Assembly: GCF_036402745.1 (NCBI RefSeq)
Contig: NZ_DASWSJ010000124.1
Span: 3,052-67,051 of the forward strand
DNA: 64,000 nt
Direction of reading: 5' to 3'
DNA from: Actinophytocola sp036402745
Lineage (GTDB): Bacteria > Actinomycetota > Actinomycetes > Mycobacteriales > Pseudonocardiaceae
Positions 51,907-59,391 of the stretch are shown here, piece by piece. The translations under genes were made by a program, and so were the position numbers. Under the pieces are notes generated by a model. The model made no database searches. It was given only the letters and a program-made list of their open reading frames with translations, and was not told where the DNA came from. Position 1 is the first letter of the stretch; every line of letters starts with the position of its first letter.

Positions 51907-52359
51907 ATGGCCACGCTGCTGATCGTCCACCACACACCCTCGCCCAACGTGCAGGCGATGTTCGAGGCCGTCGTGGCGGGCGCGACCACCGACGAGATCG
52001 AGGGCGTCGACGTCGTGCGCAGGCCGGCGCTCGCGGCCACCCCGTCGGACGCGCTCGAGGCGGACGGCTACATCCTCGGCACGCCGGCGAACCTCGGGAT
52101 GATGTCCGGCGCGCTCAAGGTCTTCTTCGACCTCGCCTACTACCCCTGCCTCGACGCGACCCGCGGCCGCCCCTTCGGCCTCTACGTCCACGGCAACAAC
52201 GACACCACCGGCGCGATCCGCGGCATCGAGTCGATCGTCACGGGGCTCGCCTGGGAGCGGGTGACGCCGAACGTCACCGTCACCGGCGAGCCCACCAAGG
52301 ACGACCTGCGCCGGTGCTGGGAACTCGGCGCCACCGTGGCGGCCACCCTCAGTACGTAG
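51907..52359 (+). CDS. flavodoxin-like NAD(P)H-dependent FMN reductase
   Basis: A 150-residue flavodoxin-fold protein. The FMN phosphate loop is HHTPSPNVQAMF, and GYILGTPANLGMMSGALKVF is the segment that cradles the isoalloxazine ring in WrbA-type proteins. A quinone or flavin reductase role is likely; the electron partner is unknown. It begins 1 nt after the pmmB stop, so it is co-transcribed. Confidence 0.85.
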   Translation: MATLLIVHHTPSPNVQAMFEAVVAGATTDEIEGVDVVRRPALAATPSDALEADGYILGTPANLGMMSGALKVFFDLAYYPCLDATRGRPFGLYVHGNNDTTGAIRGIESIVTGLAWERVTPNVTVTGEPTKDDLRRCWELGATVAATLST

Positions 52360-52401
52360 CGACGGGGGCCGACGCGCCCTCGCCGGTCTCGCACCCCGCG
52401 C

Positions 52402-52415
52402 GCCCGCGTACGGGC
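52402..52415. terminator. short hairpin between convergent genes
   Basis: GCCCG-CGTA-CGGGC forms a 5-bp stem in the 60-bp gap between the flavodoxin-like and MerR genes. Weak. Confidence 0.3.
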
Positions 52416-52419
52416 AAGC

Positions 52420-52821
52420 TCACGCGGTCGCCTCGTGCATGACGGGGGACTTCTCGTCGAGGTCCCGCTCGCACTGCTCGTAGTTGGCGATCTTGTAGTT
52501 CAGGACGTTCAGGCAGGTGTTGAGCTCGGCGATGCGGTCCAGCACCTCGGCCCGCTGCTCGACCAGGATCTGCTTGCGCCGCCCGGTGCTCGCGACACCC
52601 TGGTGGCGCAGCTTGGCGTACTCGCGCATCATCCGGATCGGCATACCGGTGGTGCGGAGGCGGGTGAGGAACTCCAGCCAGCCCAGGTCCTCGTCGGTGT
52701 AGACCCGCCGGCCGCCCGAGTCCCGGGCGGGCGGGTCGATCAGTTGGATGCGTTCGTAGTAACGGAGTGTGTCGATCGACAACCCACTGCGGTGGGCTGC
52801 CTCGGCGATCGCATAAGTCAC
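52420..52821 (-). CDS. MerR-family transcriptional regulator
   Basis: A 133-residue regulator with a winged helix (IAEAAHRSGLSIDTLRYYER, IQLIDPPARDSGGRRVYTDE) and a long coiled-coil dimer helix (about 85-120). There is a single Cys in the C-terminus (CLNVLNYK region) plus one in EQCERD, so no obvious metal site; it is closest to the AdhR/NmlR-like stress regulators. GTG 52821 is 7 nt after TACCGT and lacks a ribosome site. It probably represses or activates its own promoter through the dyad at 52839-52854. Confidence 0.92.
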   Translation of the reverse strand: MTYAIAEAAHRSGLSIDTLRYYERIQLIDPPARDSGGRRVYTDEDLGWLEFLTRLRTTGMPIRMMREYAKLRHQGVASTGRRKQILVEQRAEVLDRIAELNTCLNVLNYKIANYEQCERDLDEKSPVMHEATA

Positions 52822-52828
52822 GTCTTCG

Positions 52829-52859
52829 ACGGTAGAAGCTGGAGCGCACTCCAGGTCAA
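52829..52859 (-). promoter_or_regulatory. MerR-type promoter with 19-bp spacer and operator dyad
   Basis: On the minus strand TTGACC (52854-52859) and TACCGT (52829-52834) are separated by 19 bp, the over-long spacer typical of MerR promoters, and the spacer contains CTGGAG-TGCG-CTCCAG (52839-52854). Confidence 0.75.
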
Positions 52860-52860
52860 G

Positions 52861-53244
52861 CTAAGCGCCGTTCTCTTTCGGGTTCGCCCACGCCTCGAGC
52901 CGCGCGGCCATCTCCGGCACGCCGACGTTTCCCCGGCCGACCTCGCGGACCAGCTCGAGGGCCTCCTCCTCGTCGGCGTCGATCCACCAGCCGTTCATGT
53001 CGCAGATGGTGACGGCGGCCACCCAGCCGAGTCGCCAGTTGCCCTCGATGAGTGGCCGGGTGATGACGACGGAGTCGAGCAGGGCGGCGGCCTTGAGCCA
53101 CAGCGTGTCGTAGGCCTGCACGCCGAGCACGGTGGCCCGCGGCCGGTGCGCGGCGGCGTCGAGCAACCCGAGATCGCGCACCACGAGGTCGCCGCCGGTG
53201 ACGGCAGCGGCCAGCACGAGCAGGTCGCTGGCGTCCAGGTACAT
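52861..53244 (-). CDS. Doc-like (Fic-fold) toxin with altered catalytic loop
   Basis: A 127-residue protein with the death-on-curing layout: VLGVQAYDTLWLKAAALLDS, then the Fic loop and a VAAVTICDMNGW helix. The canonical HxFx(D/E)GNxR loop reads R63-P-L-I-E-G-N-W-R71: the catalytic His is Arg and Phe is Leu, while Glu, Gly, Asn and final Arg remain. Doc phosphorylates EF-Tu; this copy may be inactive or may use another mechanism. It lies 37 nt after a ribbon-helix-helix antitoxin gene in the same direction. Start ATG 53244 or GTG 53250. Confidence 0.72.
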   Translation of the reverse strand: MYLDASDLLVLAAAVTGGDLVVRDLGLLDAAAHRPRATVLGVQAYDTLWLKAAALLDSVVITRPLIEGNWRLGWVAAVTICDMNGWWIDADEEEALELVREVGRGNVGVPEMAARLEAWANPKENGA

Positions 53245-53281
53245 GATCACCGCGCGATCATGCCACTAGCCACCGACAGTT

Positions 53282-53488
53282 TCAGGCGGTTCCGATCCGA
53301 TCGAGCAAACCTTGGTACCGCGGTAAAACGCGACTCAGCACCTCGGTCAGCTGCTGCTCCTTCTGGAGCCGGGACCAGCGGTCGGCCAGGGCCAGCCGCA
53401 TGATCTCCTGTTTCGATCGGCCTTCCATCGCGGCAAGCTCGGCGAGGTGATGGTTCTCCTCGTCGGACAGCCTCAGAGTCATCGCCAT
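53282..53488 (-). CDS. ribbon-helix-helix antitoxin
   Basis: A 68-residue protein with a ribbon-helix-helix DNA-binding N-terminus (MTLRLSDEENHHLAELAAME, GRSKQEIMRLALAD) and a C-terminal extension (LTEVLSRVLPRYQGLLDRIG) long enough to clamp a toxin. It precedes the Doc-like gene, as in Phd-Doc-type modules, but with an RHH rather than Phd fold. ATG 53488 sits 7 nt after TACCGT, and that -10 box is inside a palindrome, so autorepression is likely. Confidence 0.78.
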   Translation of the reverse strand: MAMTLRLSDEENHHLAELAAMEGRSKQEIMRLALADRWSRLQKEQQLTEVLSRVLPRYQGLLDRIGTA

Positions 53489-53494
53489 GCACCC

Positions 53495-53509
53495 CACGGT
53501 ACCACCGTG
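53495..53509. promoter_or_regulatory. palindrome over the antitoxin -10 box
   Basis: CACGGT-ACC-ACCGTG overlaps the minus-strand -10 TACCGT (53496-53501). A dimeric antitoxin bound here would block its own promoter. Confidence 0.6.
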
Positions 53510-53528
53510 ATACCACCCGGAACGAGGG

Positions 53529-54152
53529 TCAGACTGCCCCGTACTGACGGTCACCGGCGTCCCCCAGACCGGGGACGATGTACCCGGAGTCGTTGAGCCG
53601 CTCGTCCACACTGGCCGTGACCAGCCGCACCGGCAGCCCGGACTCCGCCAGGTGCCGGATGCCCTCCGGCGCGGCCAGCGCACACACGGCGGTCACGTCG
53701 GTGGCGCCCCTGTCGGTGAGCAGCCGGATCGTGTACTCCATCGAGCCGCCGGTGGCGAGCATCGGGTCGAGCACGAACACCGGCCGCCCGGCGAGCGAGG
53801 CCGGCAGCGACTCCATGTACGGCGTCGGCTCGAGCGTCTCCTCGTTGCGGGCGAGGCCGACGAACCCCATCTGCGCGTCCGGGATCAGCCGGTGCGCCTG
53901 GTCGGCCATGCCGAGGCCGGCCCGCAGCACGGGCACGAGCAGCGGCGGGTTGGCGAGCCAGTAGCCGTCGGTGCGCGCGACCGGCGTGTGGATGCGCTCG
54001 GTGCGCACCGGGGCGTCGCGCGTGGCCTCGTAGATGAGCATCACGGTCAGCTCGTGCAGGGCGGCCCGGAACACGGCGTTGTCCGTGCGGGCGTCCCGCA
54101 TGACGGTCAGCCGCGCCTTGGCCAGCGGGTGATCGACGGTGCGCACATCCAT
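53529..54152 (-). CDS. upp: uracil phosphoribosyltransferase
   Basis: A 207-residue enzyme that makes UMP from uracil and PRPP. It has the PRPP loop VFVLDPMLATGGSMEYTIRL, VPVLRAGLGMADQAHRLIPD and the uracil-binding end DERLNDSGYIVPGLGDAGDR. ATG 54152 lies 8 nt after TACCGT. It matches the Rv3309c slot. It is divergent from the PadR gene across 47 bp. Confidence 0.96.
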   Translation of the reverse strand: MDVRTVDHPLAKARLTVMRDARTDNAVFRAALHELTVMLIYEATRDAPVRTERIHTPVARTDGYWLANPPLLVPVLRAGLGMADQAHRLIPDAQMGFVGLARNEETLEPTPYMESLPASLAGRPVFVLDPMLATGGSMEYTIRLLTDRGATDVTAVCALAAPEGIRHLAESGLPVRLVTASVDERLNDSGYIVPGLGDAGDRQYGAV

Positions 54153-54160
54153 GGGCGGAC

Positions 54161-54166
54161 ACGGTA
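54161..54166 (-). promoter_or_regulatory. -10 box for leaderless upp
   Basis: TACCGT on the minus strand, 8 nt before ATG 54152. Confidence 0.5.
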
Positions 54167-54185
54167 GCCGGGCGCCCGGACCTGC

Positions 54186-54191
54186 CACAAT
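54186..54191 (+). promoter_or_regulatory. -10 box for leaderless padR-like gene
   Basis: CACAAT ends 8 nt before ATG 54200. Confidence 0.4.
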
Positions 54192-54199
54192 GGAACGTC

Positions 54200-54721
54200 A
54201 TGCGCACCCTGAACGCCACCGCCGCGTCGCTCCTCGGCCTGCTCCACGACGGCCCGCTGACGGGCTGGGACCTGGTGGCGAGCGCGCAGGACCGGATCGG
54301 CAACTTCTGGACCCTGACGCAGAGCCAGGTGTACCGCGAGCTGGCGCGGATGACCGAGGACGGCCTGGTCACCGTGGGCGACCCGGGCCCGCGCGACCGC
54401 AAGCCGTACACGATCACCGACGCCGGCGCCGCGGCGTTCGCCGAGTGGATCGACGCCGACCCGGCGCACGACCAGGTCCGGGTGCCGCTGCTGGTCACCA
54501 TCCTGTTCTCCGCGCACCTGCGCGCCGGCCGGCTGGCGGAGATCATCGCGGCCGCCCGCGCGGCGCACGCCGCGCGCCTGGCGGCCTACCGGACGCACGA
54601 GCAGGACCTGGCGTCGGCCGGGGACCGGGTGCGGCTCGCGACGCTGCGGTTCGGCATCCGGCACGAGCAGGCGGCGCTGGACTGGTTCGATGAGCTGCCC
54701 GCGTTGCTCGGCGGCAGCTGA
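54200..54721 (+). CDS. PadR-family transcriptional regulator
   Basis: A 173-residue regulator: PadR winged helix at the N-terminus (ASLLGLLHDGPLTGWDLV, NFWTLTQSQVYRELARMTED, GLVTVGDPGPRDRKPYTITD) and the C-terminal Vir-like helical domain used for dimerisation and ligand binding. Possible targets are the NHL protein gene 66 bp downstream, or itself. The ligand is unknown. Confidence 0.9.
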   Translation: MRTLNATAASLLGLLHDGPLTGWDLVASAQDRIGNFWTLTQSQVYRELARMTEDGLVTVGDPGPRDRKPYTITDAGAAAFAEWIDADPAHDQVRVPLLVTILFSAHLRAGRLAEIIAAARAAHAARLAAYRTHEQDLASAGDRVRLATLRFGIRHEQAALDWFDELPALLGGS

Positions 54722-54787
54722 CCGGAACGCGGCACGCCCGGGGTGCGTCCACCCGGGCACAGCTCGACCACTGGGGGGAACCACGCC

Positions 54788-57700
54788 ATGCCGTCAACTC
54801 GGGTGCTCGCCACCGCCGGGGTCGTCGCCGCGCTCGCGGTGGCCGCCGCCGCGCCGGCGCACGCCGACCCGGCTCGCCGGCCGGGCCAGGTCGTCCTGGT
54901 CGCGGGCATCGGCGAGAAGGGCTACTCCGGCGACGGCTGGGCCGCCCGCGACGCCCGGCTGAGCAGCTGGCTCACCCTCGACGTCGCGGCGGACGGCACC
55001 GTCTACATCGCGGACACGATCAACGGGCGGCTGCGCAGGGTGGACGCCGACGGGGTGATCGACACCGTGCCCGGCGGCCGGGGGGTGCGCTCGCGGACGA
55101 CCGACGGGCCGGCGGTCGACGGCTGGACCTACAGCCCGAGCAACCGGCCGAGGGCGTCCGTCGCCGCCGCGGACGGCACGGTCTACCTGGCCGGCTCCGA
55201 GAACATCCGGCGGATCGACCGCACCGGCAAGGCCACCGTGCTCGCCGGCGAGGGCGACCTCGCCTTCGCCGAGGGCGGCGACGGCGGCGACGGCGGCCCG
55301 GCGACGCGGGCATGGCTGCACGATCCGGGCGACATCACCCGCGACGGCGCCGGCAACCTCTACGTCGCCGACACGTACAACAGCCGCATCCGGCGGATCG
55401 ACCCGCACGGCACGATCACCACGATCGCCGGCGGCGGCACGCTCGCGCCGAAGGCGGCGGTGGGCAGGCCCGCCACCACCGCCCGGGTCCCCCAGCCGGC
55501 CCGGGTGACCGTTGACGCGACGGGCACCGTGTACTTCGCCGAGGAGCGCGGCACCTCGGTGTTCAGCGTCGGCAAGGACGGCAGGCTCGGCCTCGCCGCC
55601 GACCTGCCGCCGGACGGTGTGGTCGGGGGCATCGCCGTCGGCGCCGACGGCGTCCTCTACGTCGCCGACCGCAACTTGGGCGAGGTGCGTCAGGCCGGCG
55701 AGAAGGGCGCGACCACGCTCGTCGGCCCCAGGCTGGCCGCCGGCATCACGGACCTCGCGGTCGGGCCGGACGGCGACTTCTACGTCGCCGGCGACAGCCG
55801 GGTCCTGCGCGTGGTGCGTGGCGGCGCGGCGGCGGCGGGCACGTCCCCGAAGCCGGGCCGGTCGCCGTGGGCGGACGACGAGCCGGGGACGGTCCACACG
55901 ATCGCCGGCACCGGCAGCAAGCCGGCCGGCGCGGCGCAGGTCCCGGTCACGTCGCCGGGCGCCGCCGGGGTGGCGGTCGGCCCGGACGGCACCGTGTACG
56001 TCGCGGAGCCCGAGCGGCACCGGGTGCGGGCGATCGACCCCAAGGGCACGGTCAAGGCGTTCGCCGGCACGGGTGAGCCGGGTTCGGACGGCGACGGCGG
56101 CCCGGCGGCGAAGGCCCAGCTGGACAGCCCGAACGCGGTCGCCGTCGATTCGGAGGGCTTCGTCTACATCGCGGACACCGGCAACGACAAGGTCCGCCGC
56201 GTCGACCCGGACGGGGTCGTCGACACCCTGGCCGAGGTGCCGGACGTGCGGCGGCTGGCCGTCGACGCCGCCGGGACCGTCCACGTGACCTCCACCGGGC
56301 TGGTGGCGAGGATCGCCGAGAACGGCACGGTCACGCCGGTCGCCGGAGGCGGCACGCGGTGGGCCGACGAGGCGGACGACGCGCCGGCCCGTGAGGTGAG
56401 CTTGCTGGACGCCGGCGCGGTGGCGGTCGACAAGGGCACCGTGTACTTCGTCGAGGACGGCCGGCCGGCCGTCCGCGCGGTCCGCCCGGACGGGATCCTC
56501 GTGACCGTCGCGGGCAGCAGCTACCGCAAGGACACCGAGGGCGGCTTCGCCGGCGACGGCGGCCCGGCGGCGAACGCGGAGCTGAACGCGCCACGCGGGC
56601 TGGCGATCGGCGCGGACGGCTCGCGCTATGTCGCCGACACGTACAACAACCGGATCCGCCGCATAGACCCGAAAGGCACCATCACGACGGTCGCCGGCAC
56701 GGGCGAGCGGGCCGACCGCGGCGACGGCGGGCCCGCGACGAAGGCGGCGCTGACCGAGCCGAGCGGCATCGCCACGGACTCCTCGGGTGCGCTGTACGTG
56801 ACCGGCACGAGCACCGGCCGGGTCCGCCGGATCGACCCGGACGGCACGATCTCCACGCTCGCCGACCTGGCCCCGGCGCCCGCGGGGAGCAAGGCCACCG
56901 AGGCCACGCTGGGCTCGGTCCGCGCGCTGGCCGTCGGCGTGGACGGCACGGTCTACCTCAGGAGCGTCGAGACCGGCCTGTACGCGGTGGACCAGCACGG
57001 CACGATCCGCCCGGTCGCGACCGAGGCCTACGGGCCCACCCCGACGACGTGGGGCGGGCTCGCCGCGGCTCCGGACGGCTCGCTGTACCTGTCCTCCGGC
57101 GAGGTGGTGCGGCGGTACCCGGACGGCGGCGAGGTCCGGGTGGCGGGCGGCGGGTCCACGAAGGGGCCGCCGAAGCCGGGCCAGCAGGCCACCAGCGGCC
57201 AGCTCCTCGCGAACGAGCTGGCGACCGGCCCGGACGGCGAGCTGTACCTCGCGACCACCGACGGGGTCTACCGGCTGACCGGGGACGGGACGCTCGAGGC
57301 GGTGCTCGGCCCCGCCGGCGAGCTCGGCGGGTTCACCGTCGGCCCGGACGGCACCCCGTACGCGATCATCGACGACCGGGTCGTCGCCGTGCGGAACGGC
57401 AAGCCCGAGACCGTCGCCGGCACCGGCTCCGCGAACACGGCCGACGACGAGAAGGAGAACGGCGGCCCGGCCCTCGACGCGACGCTGAGCAACCCGTTCG
57501 ACGTCGCGGTCACCGCCGACGGAACCCTGTTCATCGCCACGATGACCGGCATCAGCCGGGTGAACCACGACGGCGTCATCGAGACGGTCCTGCGCGGCGG
57601 CGACGACGCCTACGTCACCGAGCTGGCCGTCGGCCCCGGCGGCGACCTGTACTTCGAGCAGGGCGGCCGGGTCCGGGTGCTGGTCCGCCCGGCGGAGATC

Positions 57701-57892
57701 GACAACGCCTCGGGCTTCCCGTGGCTCGTGGTGTCGCTGGTCGCGGGCGCGCTGGTGCTCGGGGCGGCCACGGTGCTGGTCCTGCGCCGCCGCCGCGCCC
57801 GGCCCGCAGCCGCCGGGGCACCCGCCGAAGCGGCGGAGGAGACAACGGCCGAGCCGGCCAACGAGCCAGGTGACTCAGGGACGGTGGGCTAG
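54788..57892 (+). CDS. secreted NHL-repeat beta-propeller protein with C-terminal membrane anchor
   Basis: The 1034-residue protein has a signal peptide (VLATAGVVAALAVAAAAPAHA), then many NHL repeats of the form GTVYIADTxNxRIRRIDPxG with ITTVAGTG and GDGGPATKAxL between, enough for two or three six-bladed propellers, and a C-terminal helix (WLVVSLVAGALVLGAATVLV) with Arg-rich stop-transfer and an acidic tail. It is therefore displayed outside the membrane, as carbohydrate- or protein-binding propellers often are. No catalytic motif was found. ATG 54788 follows GGGGGGAA. Its end overlaps the convergent methyltransferase gene by 18 bp. Confidence 0.9.
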   Translation: MPSTRVLATAGVVAALAVAAAAPAHADPARRPGQVVLVAGIGEKGYSGDGWAARDARLSSWLTLDVAADGTVYIADTINGRLRRVDADGVIDTVPGGRGVRSRTTDGPAVDGWTYSPSNRPRASVAAADGTVYLAGSENIRRIDRTGKATVLAGEGDLAFAEGGDGGDGGPATRAWLHDPGDITRDGAGNLYVADTYNSRIRRIDPHGTITTIAGGGTLAPKAAVGRPATTARVPQPARVTVDATGTVYFAEERGTSVFSVGKDGRLGLAADLPPDGVVGGIAVGADGVLYVADRNLGEVRQAGEKGATTLVGPRLAAGITDLAVGPDGDFYVAGDSRVLRVVRGGAAAAGTSPKPGRSPWADDEPGTVHTIAGTGSKPAGAAQVPVTSPGAAGVAVGPDGTVYVAEPERHRVRAIDPKGTVKAFAGTGEPGSDGDGGPAAKAQLDSPNAVAVDSEGFVYIADTGNDKVRRVDPDGVVDTLAEVPDVRRLAVDAAGTVHVTSTGLVARIAENGTVTPVAGGGTRWADEADDAPAREVSLLDAGAVAVDKGTVYFVEDGRPAVRAVRPDGILVTVAGSSYRKDTEGGFAGDGGPAANAELNAPRGLAIGADGSRYVADTYNNRIRRIDPKGTITTVAGTGERADRGDGGPATKAALTEPSGIATDSSGALYVTGTSTGRVRRIDPDGTISTLADLAPAPAGSKATEATLGSVRALAVGVDGTVYLRSVETGLYAVDQHGTIRPVATEAYGPTPTTWGGLAAAPDGSLYLSSGEVVRRYPDGGEVRVAGGGSTKGPPKPGQQATSGQLLANELATGPDGELYLATTDGVYRLTGDGTLEAVLGPAGELGGFTVGPDGTPYAIIDDRVVAVRNGKPETVAGTGSANTADDEKENGGPALDATLSNPFDVAVTADGTLFIATMTGISRVNHDGVIETVLRGGDDAYVTELAVGPGGDLYFEQGGRVRVLVRPAEIDNASGFPWLVVSLVAGALVLGAATVLVLRRRRARPAAAGAPAEAAEETTAEPANEPGDSGTVG

Positions 57893-58660
57893 CACCGCGA
57901 ACATCGTGACCGACATCAGGAAGTCGCCGGCCTCGGCGCCGGCCGCCACGTCGGTCAGGAACCGGTCGCGCTGCTCGTCGGTGATCGCGCCGCGGTCGCG
58001 GGCCATCCGGGTCAGCATGGTCATCAGCGGGCCGGTCGCCGCGGCGCGGTCCTGGACCAGGGCCTGCGAGCCGATGTCGTCGACCGCCAGGCCGGCCGCC
58101 GCGAGCTGGCCCGGCAGCAGCCGCCCGGCCAACGGGTTGGCGATGCCCGTGCGCATGGCCTTGCTGACCACGTCGACGACGTCCGGGTCGCCGGGATGCA
58201 CGATGGCCGTCGCCCAGTCGGTGTCCGTCACCACCACGCGGCCGCCGGGCCGCAGCACGCGAGCGATCTCCCCGGCGGCCTTCCCCGGGTCGTGCAGGTG
58301 CTGGAACACCCGCTCGCACGACACCGCGTCGATGCTCGCGTCCGGGTACGGCAGGGCGTAGGCGTCGCCGTCGACGAACGTGGCCGAGGAGCCCGCGGCC
58401 CGGCGTACGGCTTCCCCGCGCATCCCGGAGTTCGGCTCGATGCCGACCGCTTCCCCTTGCGGGCCAACGGCTTCCGCGAGTGCCTGGGTGTGCTCCCCCG
58501 TGCCGGAGCCGATGTCGAGGACCCGCTCGCCCGGCCGCAACGCCAGCGCGCCGAGCACCCAGCCGCGCAGCCGCAGGACGCCGGCCAGCCGCGCCTGCGT
58601 GTCCAGCGCACGAATCTGGAGGGCGAGATCGGCGGCGGAGAAGTCGTCGGGTGCGGGCAT
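57875..58660 (-). CDS. class I SAM-dependent methyltransferase
   Basis: A 261-residue methyltransferase: VLDIGSGTGEHTQAL (SAM motif I), GIEPNSGM, YPDASIDAVSCERVFQHLHD, and RVLRPGGRVVVTDTDW. This is the UbiE/COQ5-like small-molecule type; the substrate is unknown. It is the only leftward gene in this part and overlaps the 3' end of the NHL gene, so transcription of the two could interfere. Confidence 0.88.
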   Translation of the reverse strand: MPAPDDFSAADLALQIRALDTQARLAGVLRLRGWVLGALALRPGERVLDIGSGTGEHTQALAEAVGPQGEAVGIEPNSGMRGEAVRRAAGSSATFVDGDAYALPYPDASIDAVSCERVFQHLHDPGKAAGEIARVLRPGGRVVVTDTDWATAIVHPGDPDVVDVVSKAMRTGIANPLAGRLLPGQLAAAGLAVDDIGSQALVQDRAAATGPLMTMLTRMARDRGAITDEQRDRFLTDVAAGAEAGDFLMSVTMFAVLAHRP

Positions 58661-58688
58661 GCCCGCACCATAGTCGTGCGCGTCACGC

Positions 58689-58694
58689 TAATCT
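58689..58694 (+). promoter_or_regulatory. -10 box for leaderless DUF1707/LiaF-like gene
   Basis: TAATCT ends 7 nt before GTG 58702. Confidence 0.65.
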
Positions 58695-58701
58695 CACGTT
58701 C

Positions 58702-59346
58702 GTGACCGACCTGCCTGCCGTGCCGGACCCGCGGGACATGCGGGTGTCCAACGACGATCGCGAACGTATCGCCCGAGTCCTGCACGACTCGATGGCCGAG
58801 GGGCGCCTCACCGTCACCGAGCTGGAGGAACGGCTCGACAAGGTCTACGCCGCCAAGACGTTCGGCGACCTGGAGCCGGTGACCCGCGACCTGCCGGTGG
58901 CCAACCAGGCCCGGGCCGTCGGGATGCCGCAGCCCGTCGCGTCGCCCAGCCACCGCATCGGCGGCCGGGGCACGTCCTCGAGCGCGGTCGCGATCATGTC
59001 CGGGACCGACCGCAAGGGCGTCTGGACCGTCCCGCCGACCTTCACGTCGATCGCGGTGATGGGTGGCGTGGAGATCGACCTCACCGAAGCGCGGTTCGAG
59101 GACGCGGAGACCACGATCCAGGCGTTCGCGCTGATGGGCGGCATCGAGATCTACGTCCCCGAGGACGTCACCGTCCAGGTCAACGGCTCCGGCTTCATGG
59201 GCGCGTTCGAGAACAGCGTGCGGGACCAGGCCCAGCCGCGGCCGGGCACGCCGCTGGTCAAGATCACCGGGCTGGCCGTGATGGGTGGCGTGGAGGTCAA
59301 GCGCCGCAAGTCCACCCGGCAGAAGAGCAAGGAGATCGAGGAGTAG
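58702..59346 (+). CDS. DUF1707 protein with LiaF-like C-terminal domain
   Basis: A 214-residue protein: N-terminal DUF1707 (MRVSNDDRERIARVLHDSMA, TVTELEERLDKVYAAK) and a C-terminal cell-wall-active-antibiotics-response (LiaF/DUF2154) beta-helix with FTSIAVMGGVEIDLTEARFE, FALMGGIEIYVPEDVTVQVN and LAVMGGVEVKRRKS. There is no membrane helix, unlike the two DUF1707 proteins at 30056 and 30576. LiaF domains act in envelope-stress sensing in other bacteria; here the role is unknown. Confidence 0.88.
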   Translation: MTDLPAVPDPRDMRVSNDDRERIARVLHDSMAEGRLTVTELEERLDKVYAAKTFGDLEPVTRDLPVANQARAVGMPQPVASPSHRIGGRGTSSSAVAIMSGTDRKGVWTVPPTFTSIAVMGGVEIDLTEARFEDAETTIQAFALMGGIEIYVPEDVTVQVNGSGFMGAFENSVRDQAQPRPGTPLVKITGLAVMGGVEVKRRKSTRQKSKEIEE

Positions 59347-59391
59347 CGCGGCGGCAACACCGGCGTCACGTGGCGGGCGATCATTGGATGA

